A stretch of DNA of 28,539 bases from SIG510 sp045540975. Lineage in GTDB: Bacteria; Bacillota; Clostridia; Oscillospirales; JAAYXM01. The stretch spans positions 1-28,539 of the forward strand of contig JAZQIE010000135.1 of the NCBI GenBank assembly GCA_045540975.1. Reading direction: 5' to 3'. The first letter of the stretch is position 1. The number at the start of each line of letters is the position of its first letter. The position numbers were made by a program, and so were the translations under genes. Shown piece after piece: positions 1-6,674 of the stretch. A model generated the notes under the pieces. It saw nothing but the letters and a program-made list of their open reading frames with translations. It made no database searches and was not told where the DNA came from.

Positions 1-2
1 AC

Positions 3-968
3 GCAGCCGCGGTCGCGGCTGTGGAGGGCACAACGCTCTACGCGGTGTGCGATATTGAAAAAGAAAAAGCAGAGGTGCTCGCAAGCACCTACGGTGCGGA
101 GCGTGTCTGTACCGACTATCATGAACTCCTGCGCGACCCGAAGGTGGACGTTGTGAGTATCTGTACCCCGAGCGGAATCCACGGCGAAATGGTAATCAAT
201 GCGGCAAGGGCGGGAAAGCATATCCTGTGCGAAAAGCCGATTGAAATCACACGCGAAAAAATCGATGCAATCGAGCGCGCGGTGACGGAATCCGGCGTGA
301 AACTCGACTGTGTCTACCAACTGCGCTATGCACCCGGACCGCAGGCGGTCAAGCGGTATCTCGAGACCCATGACCTCGGCAAACTCATTTACGGGCGTGT
401 CTATGCCCAAAACTACCGCAGCGCGGAGTATTACAAAAGCGCCACCTGGCGCGCCACATGGGAGCTTGACGGCGGCGGATGTCTGATGAATCAAGGCGTC
501 CATTCCCTCGACCTGCTCCGCTGGATGATGGGGGATGTAGAGCGCATCACCGCATCCTGCAAAACCCTCTCGCATGATATTGCGGTGGAGGACACCGCAA
601 TGGCAATCGCGGAATTTACCTCGGGCGCGGTCGCAAGCATCGTTGCAAGCACCGCAACACCCCCCGCAAAAAGCATGATTTCCCTGCATTTTGAAAAAGG
701 CACGATTGATTTTTACGATAAGGAATGTCACGGCGCATTTTTAGACGATACCCTTCCGCCCTTGGAACTCAAGGTGGAAGAGGAGGTGCGCGGCGAGGGA
801 AACAAAGCCATCGCGCGCTCTTCCCATATCCCCATGGTGCAGGACCTCGCGGATGCGATTGTGCAAAACCGCGAGCCCGCAATCCCCCTCAAAGAGGGAA
901 GAAAGAGCGTGGAACTCATCCTCGGCATCTACGAATCCTCCCGCACAGGCAAATCCGTTTTATTATAA
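3..968 (+). CDS. Gfo/Idh/MocA family oxidoreductase, 5' truncated by the window edge
   Basis: About 321 residues are visible in an open frame that runs to the first bases of the window. A GTG at 21 could be read as a start, but the frame continues upstream with AAAVAAVEG, which fits the first helix after a Rossmann GxGxxG motif, so the true start lies outside. The remaining features are typical of the NAD(P)-dependent sugar or cyclitol dehydrogenase family: the end of the nucleotide-binding domain (TLYAVCDI, VDVVSICTPSGIHGE), the EKP motif in CEKPIEI, and the C-terminal beta-sheet domain with GGGCLMNQGVHSLDLLRWMMG. The substrate cannot be read from the sequence. The gene ends just before a strong terminator. 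Family assignment is secure; specificity is unknown. Confidence 0.9.
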   Translation, partial: AAAVAAVEGTTLYAVCDIEKEKAEVLASTYGAERVCTDYHELLRDPKVDVVSICTPSGIHGEMVINAARAGKHILCEKPIEITREKIDAIERAVTESGVKLDCVYQLRYAPGPQAVKRYLETHDLGKLIYGRVYAQNYRSAEYYKSATWRATWELDGGGCLMNQGVHSLDLLRWMMGDVERITASCKTLSHDIAVEDTAMAIAEFTSGAVASIVASTATPPAKSMISLHFEKGTIDFYDKECHGAFLDDTLPPLELKVEEEVRGEGNKAIARSSHIPMVQDLADAIVQNREPAIPLKEGRKSVELILGIYESSRTGKSVLL

Positions 969-974
969 AAAAAC

Positions 975-999
975 ACGCCTCGATTTCGAGGCGTTTTTT
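975..999. terminator. Bidirectional intrinsic terminator
   Basis: A perfect 9-bp stem (ACGCCTCGA at 975-983, TCGAGGCGT at 986-994) with a 2-nt loop is followed by six T on the plus strand. On the minus strand it is also followed by a run of T, the complement of the A run before 975. It can stop the oxidoreductase transcript on the plus strand and the secreted-protein/34-aa ORF transcript on the minus strand. Confidence 0.9.
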
Positions 1000-1026
1000 C
1001 ATTGTGAAACAACAAGGTTCCGGGGC

Positions 1027-1063
1027 ACCCGACCGCAATCTTTGATTGCGTGACGGGTCGGGT
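1027..1063 (-). repeat. Long imperfect hairpin behind the 34-aa ORF
   Basis: ACCCGAC (1027-1033) pairs with GTCGGGT (1057-1063), and CGCAATC (1034-1040) pairs with GATTGCG (1044-1050) around a TTT loop. A six-base bulge (1051-1056) lies on one side. It starts three bases beyond the stop of the 34-aa ORF. No good T-run follows on the minus strand, so it may protect the 3' end of the mRNA or act as a weak terminator ahead of the strong one at 975-994. Confidence 0.55.
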
Positions 1064-1065
1064 TC

Positions 1066-1170
1066 TTATGCCCAAGGGTCTGAGAGGTCGTTGTCACCAA
1101 AGGATGCGGTGAGGACATCCTCGGAGAGAAACCCCTCGATTTCAATGGTCGGAGTGAGATATTCGTTCAT
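1066..1170 (-). CDS. Short peptide gene (34 aa) behind the secreted protein
   Basis: This short reading frame starts MNEYLTPTIEIEGF and ends DNDLSDPWA. Its ATG at 1168-1170 is preceded by AAGGAGG with a 7-nt spacer, as good a ribosome binding site as any in the window. It begins 12 bases after the stop codon of the 922-aa secreted protein on the same strand and is followed by a hairpin and a terminator, so it would be the last gene of a two-gene transcript. The peptide is acidic, has no signal sequence or membrane segment, and has a Thr/Ser-Gly/Asp-rich centre with a Trp near the C-terminus. I recall similarly built short peptides (K/N-Y-x-x-P-x-I-E start, then E-D-V-x-T) from gut Clostridia, but cannot name a family. 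Function unknown. Confidence 0.6.
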   Translation of the reverse strand: MNEYLTPTIEIEGFLSEDVLTASFGDNDLSDPWA

Positions 1171-1182
1171 CAAAAATCCTCC

Positions 1183-3951
1183 TTACTGTGCCGCGTTGAT
1201 GATTGCTTCAAAGAGCGCCTTTTCCTCGTCGGTCGCGTGCTCGGAGGCGAGACCGTTTTCCGCCACCTGATAGGGGCTTCGTGCGGTATAGGTGGCTCCG
1301 TAAATCACGGTGCCGTCTTCCAAAATCGCGTAAGCACGTGCGGTAATCGAGCGTTTGAAATGCTTGGGTTGAATGTTTGTGACCACCGCGGTGAAGGTAA
1401 TCGAGGTTTCATCCTCCGCATAGTACACGTTTGCGGGTACTTTTGCCACCGCAAGCCCGCCCACGGTTGCCCCGATGCGGAGTTCATCAATGTCGGTGAG
1501 ATTTGCGGTCGGAATCATCACGGTTCCGAATTCTGTCACAGTTTCAAAATCCACACCCGATTTCTCAATCGAGGAGATGAAACGGAGTCCCTGCGGAGCG
1601 GTGGTGCGAATTTGCGCGCCGTCAACCGTGGACAGACGCAAATCACTCTCATGCGCGGTGATATGGAAGAATGCGGCGCCCGAAGCGGTTTCGTTTTCCG
1701 CTTCCACGAGGATGGAGGAGACACCCTCGCCTGCGGTAGTGACAGTAAAGACGCCGTTTTCATCCACTTCCGCAGTCGCTGTGCCCGAAAGCACGGTGAT
1801 GCGATGCTCATTTTCGGGGTCAAAGGTTGCAAGGGCGGTGGCGGAGTTGGGAGCGACCGTGAAACTGCCGCCCGAAAGCTCGATCCACTCCTTGCCGTTT
1901 ACCTCCAAAGCGGAGTTTGACCAATACAAGGTCGGCGTATAACTTGCGCCGCCGTTTGTTTCACGCGGCGAGACGGTGAGGAGATATACCCCTTCACCCA
2001 CTGTGACATCGCCCACATCCGTACTCATATTCGCCGCATACGGGGTAGTGCCGGAATAGTACACCTTGTCCTGCGCCAAAATGGTGGATTCGGGCGCGTA
2101 ATTGCGAAATGCGGTGAGTTTGTATTTGTCCGCGGTCGGGTTGTCCACACCTTCGGGTGCAAACCAGATATCGTAATATCCGCAGTTTCTCGAAGCCCCC
2201 ATGTTGGAACTTATGGTCTGCACGGTCTGGAGCAGGTTGTAGTTGCCCGCTTTTTGTACCTTCACCGCGATGGTGAGCTTGTCGCCCTTGACCAGCGTGA
2301 GCTTTGCACCGTAGTTCTGAGTGGATTTGTCGACTGTGGAAATGTCACTGCCCTCCGAGAGTACGCCCGGATAATAAATCCAAGGCTCGGTGGTGTAATT
2401 GTAGAAGTTGGCAAGGCTGTTCTCCCAACCCCAGGTCGTTGCATAGGAAATGGGGTGGAAGTAGCCTGCACCCGACCACTGTCCGTACTGCAGACGGTGG
2501 AGGTTGAAGACCAGTTTTTCACTCTCAACCGTAAACGGAAGTTCAAACGGGCTTGCGGTAACCGCACCCGAAAGGGTTGCGCGGACGGAGAGGGTGTATT
2601 CTCCCGCCTGCTTCGGGTCGAGCTTCAAGGATACCTTGCCGTCTTCGGTAAACTGATCCACCGAGACGGTCACCGCATCGGTTACAGCCCCTGCTTTGTC
2701 GGTCACCGTAAACGTGTAATCGGTGAGTGCCGCTTCGGTAACGGAGGCATCCTCGCCGTCGATTTTTGCGCTCAAAGTCAGGGTTTCGGGGCGGAAGGCG
2801 GTGAGTGTGCCGTCAAAGTCGGAAGACGAGAGGGTCAAAACCGAGGTCTCTCCCTGCACAAAGGCAATCGGAATCTCTTTCCATGCAGCGGTCATGTTGT
2901 CGATGACCATTAAAACGGTTGCGGAGACGGTCTCACCGACCGGAGCGGTCGGTGACGCGGTCACGGTCAAAAATCCGCGGTCGAGTTCTGCGGTGACGGC
3001 ATCCGAGAGGGTGTCTGCGCGTGCGTTTGAAATCTCTGCAAAGCGCAGGTCAAATGCACCCGACATTGAGCCCATAGCGGTGAGTTCAATCGTCTTGGTC
3101 TCACCCGGAGAAAGCTCCAAAGCGCCGTCTTCGTTCAGTAAATCGGCATCCGGAATCAGGGAAATCTCATCCTGCTCAAAAAGTCCGCGCAGGGTGAGTG
3201 AGCCACCCATAAATCCGCGGTACGGCGCGCGATAGCAAACATAATACTCGCCTGCGTCAAGCTCCACCATGTTGTCATTGCCCGCAACCACCTGCAATGC
3301 GTTTGAATCGTTGGTGTTGGAATCGTAATAGCCGCCGATGATACCGGTCGAGCCTGCATACCGTCCCGCTTCTTTGAGCGCGGCGGTGGTATTTCCCGCA
3401 TTCAGCACTTCCGCCATGGTGTATGTGCCGTCGGCAGGGAGGAAGTACACCTCCACACTCTCGGCAAATTTGCCGTAGCTGGTGCGGAAGTTGGTCTCTA
3501 CCGTGTAGGTGTCGGAGGAGGGGACCAAAATCTTCATGACCCAACCGTCACCCACCTGATTCGGGTCTTCATACGTCCATCCGTATGCCTTGTCGCCCCA
3601 ACGAATCGAGGCACCCGTAGACGGATTTAAGAGCCCGACAAAGCAGAACGGGTCGGTGTACTGATTCGCATACGGGCCCAAAGCGGGACCGCCGTCGGTC
3701 GGCGGTGTCTCCAAGCACTTCTCATAATAGAGCGATGCGACGTTTTGGGAATGACCGTAAGCGGTCTGCCAAATCGAAGTGATTTGCGACGGTGCATATC
3801 CGTTTGAACCGTACGGTCCGTTTTGCAGCGCGTGTAAGTTGTAACGGAGCACAATGGGATGCTCGTCGGTGGATTCCGAAATCGCGCTTGCAGAAATCAA
3901 ACTTGCAAGCAAAACGAGTGCCAGCAAGAGCGAAACAATGCGTTTTTTCAT
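1183..3951 (-). CDS. Large secreted protein with two related modules
   Basis: The 922-residue protein begins with a clear signal peptide (MKKRIV, then a Leu/Ala-rich stretch to about residue 23). The ATG at 3949-3951 is chosen because GAGGAGG lies upstream and the signal peptide starts there; a longer frame to 4047 adds 32 unlikely residues. Module A (about 33-256) starts VLRYNLHALQNGPYG and module B (about 480-680) starts VFNLHRLQYGQWSGAGY. Both continue with similar Trp/Tyr-rich segments and beta-rich sequence, suggesting duplicated carbohydrate- or surface-binding domains. Residues 260-475 and 690-765 look like Ig-type or Big-type linker domains. The C-terminal 768-898 region (GLRFISSI, FGTVMIP, ARAYAILEDGTVIYG) resembles a domain found at the end of many clostridial exported proteins. 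There is no LPXTG, dockerin or SLH motif, so attachment is unclear. Exact role unknown. Confidence 0.85.
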   Translation of the reverse strand: MKKRIVSLLLALVLLASLISASAISESTDEHPIVLRYNLHALQNGPYGSNGYAPSQITSIWQTAYGHSQNVASLYYEKCLETPPTDGGPALGPYANQYTDPFCFVGLLNPSTGASIRWGDKAYGWTYEDPNQVGDGWVMKILVPSSDTYTVETNFRTSYGKFAESVEVYFLPADGTYTMAEVLNAGNTTAALKEAGRYAGSTGIIGGYYDSNTNDSNALQVVAGNDNMVELDAGEYYVCYRAPYRGFMGGSLTLRGLFEQDEISLIPDADLLNEDGALELSPGETKTIELTAMGSMSGAFDLRFAEISNARADTLSDAVTAELDRGFLTVTASPTAPVGETVSATVLMVIDNMTAAWKEIPIAFVQGETSVLTLSSSDFDGTLTAFRPETLTLSAKIDGEDASVTEAALTDYTFTVTDKAGAVTDAVTVSVDQFTEDGKVSLKLDPKQAGEYTLSVRATLSGAVTASPFELPFTVESEKLVFNLHRLQYGQWSGAGYFHPISYATTWGWENSLANFYNYTTEPWIYYPGVLSEGSDISTVDKSTQNYGAKLTLVKGDKLTIAVKVQKAGNYNLLQTVQTISSNMGASRNCGYYDIWFAPEGVDNPTADKYKLTAFRNYAPESTILAQDKVYYSGTTPYAANMSTDVGDVTVGEGVYLLTVSPRETNGGASYTPTLYWSNSALEVNGKEWIELSGGSFTVAPNSATALATFDPENEHRITVLSGTATAEVDENGVFTVTTAGEGVSSILVEAENETASGAAFFHITAHESDLRLSTVDGAQIRTTAPQGLRFISSIEKSGVDFETVTEFGTVMIPTANLTDIDELRIGATVGGLAVAKVPANVYYAEDETSITFTAVVTNIQPKHFKRSITARAYAILEDGTVIYGATYTARSPYQVAENGLASEHATDEEKALFEAIINAAQ

Positions 3952-4032
3952 AAAAGATTCCTCCTCTGTTTCCTTCTTCCGTGGGTTTGACAGGTAAAAA
4001 AAGTGCCGAAAACCAACGGTTTCTTTGCTTTT

Positions 4033-4060
4033 ATTATTGCATATCAAACAAAGGTTTCAA
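4033..4060 (-). promoter_or_regulatory. Predicted sigma-A promoter of the secreted-protein gene
   Basis: Read on the minus strand: TTGAAA (4060-4055), a 16-bp spacer, and AATAAT (4038-4033) preceded by TGC, which would form an extended -10. The leader to the ATG at 3951 would be about 75 nt. Confidence 0.55.
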
Positions 4061-4082
4061 ATAGTAAAGCTTTTGAGAAAGG

Positions 4083-4111
4083 TTGCGTTTCTCCGGATTT
4101 TGTGCTACGAT
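4083..4111 (+). promoter_or_regulatory. Predicted sigma-A promoter of the AraC-type regulator
   Basis: TTGCGT (4083-4088), a 17-bp spacer, and TACGAT (4106-4111) with an upstream TGC (extended -10). Transcription would start near 4118, right at the ribosome binding site GGAGGTGAGG, giving a very short leader. It is divergent from the secreted-protein promoter, and the -35 elements are about 22 bp apart, so a regulator could act on both. Confidence 0.55.
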
Positions 4112-4129
4112 GGTTGCGGAGGTGAGGAA

Positions 4130-4906
4130 ATGCTGCTTCTCAAACAGACCAATGAAATCGGAAATCGCTTGCTCAAAGCCGTGGTTGCACAGAAAACCTG
4201 CTTCCCCTCGCATATGCACGACCATTTCGAACTCGAACTGATTTTGGAGGGGAGCGGGAGTTTCACGGTCAACGGCACCGAATACCCCATAAAACCAAAT
4301 ACCATCACCATTATGACCCCCGCCCATGTCCATTCCATTCACTCGGAGGGGATCGTGCTCTTAAACGTTGAGTTTGCGGGCAGCGCCGCACTCCCCGTGT
4401 GGGATTACCGTGAGCCGTTTGTCGTGCAACTGAGTGATGCGGATGCGAAGTTTTTGCACACCCTGCTCAACGAGGTGCGCGAGACCTTTGAAGAAAACCC
4501 TGCCTATGCTTCCCGTCTGTTTGCCTGTGTGCTGGAAAAAGCAATGCATTGCAAAAACAACGTGGAGCAAGGCGATTCGTCCCATGTAAGCAGGATTTTC
4601 CTCTATGTGATGGAGCATTTTCGCACGGATTTGACCCTCAAATCAATGGCGGAGCGCTTCGGCTTCTCGCCCAGTTATATGAGCGATTTGTTCTCCCATC
4701 AGTTCGGAGTGTGCTTTAAGGAATATCTGGATTCACTGCGTTTTTCCTACGCCTGCTCACAGCTCACCTTCACAGATGACCCGATCAAAGCGGTTTGTAT
4801 GACGGCAGGCTTTTCCGATTATGCCAACTTCTCCCGCCGTTTCCGTGAGAAATACGGCAAAACTCCGCGCGAATACCGCATGGAAACAAAAGTTGAAACA
4901 AAATAA
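4130..4906 (+). CDS. AraC-family transcriptional regulator (cupin sensor)
   Basis: The 258-residue protein has an N-terminal cupin-type sensor domain (HMHDHFELELILEGSG, then PAHVHSI) and a C-terminal AraC double helix-turn-helix: DLTLKSMAERFGFSPSYMSDLF as the first, IKAVCMTAGFSDYANFSRRF as the second, ending KTPREYR. The ATG at 4130 is preferred over an upstream start at 4025 because GGAGG sits just before it and the cupin begins soon after. Such regulators usually bind a sugar-type ligand and control the adjacent locus. Here the only divergent neighbour is the secreted modular protein, so I infer that it controls that gene. No terminator is visible behind it. Confidence 0.92.
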   Translation: MLLLKQTNEIGNRLLKAVVAQKTCFPSHMHDHFELELILEGSGSFTVNGTEYPIKPNTITIMTPAHVHSIHSEGIVLLNVEFAGSAALPVWDYREPFVVQLSDADAKFLHTLLNEVRETFEENPAYASRLFACVLEKAMHCKNNVEQGDSSHVSRIFLYVMEHFRTDLTLKSMAERFGFSPSYMSDLFSHQFGVCFKEYLDSLRFSYACSQLTFTDDPIKAVCMTAGFSDYANFSRRFREKYGKTPREYRMETKVETK

Positions 4907-4936
4907 ATTTTTATATGATTTAAGTGCGAAAAGAAA

Positions 4937-4965
4937 TTGAATCAGCGAAAACACGGTGATATAAT
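4937..4965 (+). promoter_or_regulatory. Strong predicted sigma-A promoter of the orphan gene
   Basis: TTGAAT (4937-4942), a 17-bp spacer and a consensus TATAAT (4960-4965). A leader of about 80 nt follows before the AAGGAG site at 5041-5046. The whole interval 4907-5054 is AT-rich and holds no other recognisable element. Confidence 0.75.
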
Positions 4966-5054
4966 ATATGTACAGATGCACAAAAATACCGAATTAGTTA
5001 ACTGAAAACCAAAAGAGAATAGAACAGTCAATTTTTCTCAAAGGAGATGTTGTT

Positions 5055-5867
5055 ATGGGATTGTTTAACTTTATGAAAAAGAAAAAGGACAAAACTCTCA
5101 AGGAGCTTACTGATGAGCAGATACTGCAAGTAGTATATGAGAAAGGATTTAAGTCTCCGGCTAACGCAATGCTGTTCCCAAATGGTACAAGGGAGTTGGT
5201 TAAAATTGTAACTTCCTTGGCGAAGATTACTAATGTAACTTTGGATAGCAGCGATCCTATTAAATATCTGCACCTTGCCCAAATGTACGTTGAGATATGC
5301 TCCTATCAAGTGATTTCTAAAAGTACCAATAATTATATGATGAGAGCCTTGCAAGAAAAACATCCTGATATAGTGAAGGATAGAACCACGGCTAGACGCG
5401 TTCTGGTATTCTCGCTGCTACATATGGAAGATCGTGAATTCTCTTTGGACAACGCAGACGATCTGAGTAAGTTCTGTGGTAGAGAGTCTTTATTTGTTGA
5501 AGTTGATAGAATCGCTGTAGAGAATGATAAGATAGCAAATCAACATATCACAGATTTTGACTACGGTCTTACAAAAGAGAATCCTGTATATACCGATGGC
5601 GCTGCAGGTTCCGATAGATACCTCTCCTACTTGTTGTCAGCAGATGGTGAGAATTTGGTTTGGGAAAGGATATGTGTGCATCAGGTTGAAGGGATTAATG
5701 GCTTAGTAGATGAATATCAGAGCAAACTTCCTTCGGGAGAAGTATACAAGAGCGTGTTTTGCAACCTATATGCAAACGCTACTTCAGTAGTAATTCCGAA
5801 TGGCTTCAGAAAAAAGACTAATGAGCAGAGACATCAAGAGTGTATAACAGAACTGAATAAAGGATAA
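5055..5867 (+). CDS. Hypothetical protein, AT-rich orphan gene
   Basis: The 270-residue protein is not recognised. The ATG at 5055 has AAGGAG eight bases upstream. The N-terminus is basic (MGLFNFMKKKKDK) without a signal peptide or membrane segment; residues about 15-150 look helical, and the C-terminal part contains NPVYTDGAAGSDRYLSYLL and SVVIPNGF in a mixed alpha/beta pattern, so a cytoplasmic protein is likely. By eye the gene is near 41-43% GC while its neighbours are near 55-60%, and it uses ATA, AGA, TTA and TTG codons freely. It stands alone with its own promoter and terminator. These signs suggest recent acquisition. A role in phage defence, toxin immunity or phage cargo is possible but not shown by any motif. 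Confidence 0.85.
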   Translation: MGLFNFMKKKKDKTLKELTDEQILQVVYEKGFKSPANAMLFPNGTRELVKIVTSLAKITNVTLDSSDPIKYLHLAQMYVEICSYQVISKSTNNYMMRALQEKHPDIVKDRTTARRVLVFSLLHMEDREFSLDNADDLSKFCGRESLFVEVDRIAVENDKIANQHITDFDYGLTKENPVYTDGAAGSDRYLSYLLSADGENLVWERICVHQVEGINGLVDEYQSKLPSGEVYKSVFCNLYANATSVVIPNGFRKKTNEQRHQECITELNKG

Positions 5868-5872
5868 AGAGT

Positions 5873-5912
5873 AAGGTGCTACAAGATTTTGAAACTTGTA
5901 GCACCTTGTTTA
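5873..5912 (+). terminator. Intrinsic terminator of the orphan gene
   Basis: A perfect 13-bp stem (5873-5885 with 5895-5907) and a 9-nt loop are followed by GTTTATCCTTTATTT. It begins six bases after the stop codon. The remaining stretch to 6098 is AT-rich and I see no gene or structured element in it. Confidence 0.88.
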
Positions 5913-6098
5913 TCCTTTATTTAGATGGGGATGACAAAAAGATGAAATTTCCTCGAATAGCAAATTTAGTTAATTTAAAGATGCTTGATTTTAAAACCAA
6001 CACCTCAAATGTTTTGCAGTGACACATACTAAGCGTAATTGTATATGAACACACACGTTGTTTTAATAGAATCTGTTTCTTGCATGAGAGTTTCTTTT

Positions 6099-6437
6099 TT
6101 ATTCCCAAGTCGCCCAGATTTCGGGGCGGTAGCCCACCGTGACCTGCTTTCCGTTTCGCACAATCGGGGTGGTATAGAGCGCGGGGGTCTCTCGCAGTTT
6201 TTCGAGGATGTCCTCCTCATAGGCGAGATGCGCGATGAAAGACGTCTCATACGCCTTGGAGTTTTTGTTTAAGAGGGCATCTTTCCCCACCGCGCGCAGC
6301 ACGGTTTCAAACTCGCGCGGCGAGAGTCCGAATTTCAAAAGGTCGATGCGCTGGAAGGGGATGCGGCGTTCTTTGAAGTACCGCTCGGCTTTTTTCGTAT
6401 CAAAGCACTTGGATGTGCCGTAAATCTGAATATTCAT
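6099..6437 (-). CDS. ArsC/Spx-family thioredoxin-fold protein
   Basis: The 112-residue protein matches the ArsC/Spx/YffB group in length and sequence: IYGTSKCFDTKKAERYF at the N-terminus with one cysteine (Cys11), DLLKFGLSP in the middle, and TPIVRNGKQVTVGYRPEIW near the C-terminus containing the cis-Pro TPIVR element. The redox site reads C-F-D-T, so it is neither the CxxC of Spx nor the classic arsenate reductase site. A thiol reductase acting on a small substrate, or a regulator, are both possible. The ATG at 6435-6437 has GAGGTG seven bases upstream. It is transcribed divergently from the hydrogenase maturation operon with overlapping promoters. Confidence 0.85.
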   Translation of the reverse strand: MNIQIYGTSKCFDTKKAERYFKERRIPFQRIDLLKFGLSPREFETVLRAVGKDALLNKNSKAYETSFIAHLAYEEDILEKLRETPALYTTPIVRNGKQVTVGYRPEIWATWE

Positions 6438-6454
6438 GGTATCACCTCAGATAC

Positions 6455-6483
6455 AGTATAGCATGCAGAAAAAGGAATTGCAA
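6455..6483 (-). promoter_or_regulatory. Predicted promoter of the ArsC-like gene
   Basis: Minus strand: TTGCAA (6483-6478), a 17-bp spacer, TATACT (6460-6455) preceded by TGC. Transcription would start about ten bases before the ATG, placing the ribosome binding site at the extreme 5' end. The -35 hexamer is a palindrome also used by the divergent promoter. Confidence 0.65.
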
Positions 6484-6506
6484 AAGTTTCCGTGCTGTGA
6501 TACAAT
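6478..6506 (+). promoter_or_regulatory. Predicted promoter of the hydrogenase maturation operon
   Basis: TTGCAA (6478-6483), a 17-bp spacer, and TACAAT (6501-6506) preceded by TGA (extended -10). It uses the same palindromic TTGCAA as the divergent promoter. Transcription would begin near 6513, leaving a leader of about 160 nt before the ATG at 6675. Confidence 0.68.
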
Positions 6507-6511
6507 AAACT

Positions 6512-6674
6512 CCCAATCGGAAGGGGATTCCGACCGAGCGGGAGAGAGTTGTAACATCGTTTGTCTGACACAAAAGGGGAGACCCCTGCGGCGAAAGACG
6601 GGCGGAAATCAAAGGGATTTTTGCGTCTGTGCCGAAGTGTCGGCTCAGGCGTTTTTTGTTGGAAAGGAGCGCGT
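6512..6674 (+). ncRNA. Structured 5' leader with attenuator-like layout
   Basis: The leader holds a hairpin TCGGAA-GGGGA-TTCCGA (6517-6533) closed from outside by CTCCC/GGGAG, a small hairpin TTTGT-CTGAC-ACAAA, a GGGG-AGA-CCCC element (6576-6586), and then an intrinsic terminator (6623-6657) just before the ribosome binding site. CGGC (6589-6592) and GACG (6597-6600) can pair with GCCG (6631-6634) and CGTC (6624-6627) inside the terminator's 5' arm, an alternative antiterminator. This is the layout of a riboswitch or protein-controlled attenuator. I compared it from memory with T-box, TPP, glycine, THF, ZTP and SAM consensus elements and found no match. The class is unknown. Confidence 0.45.
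6623..6657 (+). terminator. Intrinsic terminator inside the hyd operon leader
   Basis: GCGTCTG (6623-6629) pairs with CAGGCGT (6646-6652) including two G-U pairs, then after a U-U mismatch GCCGA (6631-6635) pairs with TCGGC (6640-6644) around an AGTG loop. Six T follow (6652-6657). It lies between the predicted promoter and the first ATG, so it can only act as a conditional terminator for this operon. Confidence 0.65.

Noticed and set aside
1237..2913. Plus-strand open frames across the secreted-protein gene
   Set aside because: The minus-strand frame has a signal peptide, a good ribosome binding site and a protein-like repeat structure; the plus-strand frames have none of these.
4010..4022. 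Short inverted repeat AAACC-AAC-GGTTT near the first AraC gene
   Set aside because: Only five bases per arm; too short to separate from chance without comparison to other genomes.
5868..6098. Attachment site or insertion-sequence ends around the orphan gene
   Set aside because: No matching direct or inverted repeats at both ends of the AT-rich island could be found by eye.
5917..6108. A 63-codon minus-strand frame in the AT-rich gap
   Set aside because: No ribosome binding site, random-looking composition, and it overlaps the end of the ArsC-like gene.
6512..6660. T-box, TPP, glycine, THF, ZTP or SAM riboswitch in the hyd leader
   Set aside because: I looked for their conserved core sequences (for example TGGNACCGCG for T-box, CTGAGA for TPP) and did not find them. 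The leader is reported only as an unclassified attenuator.
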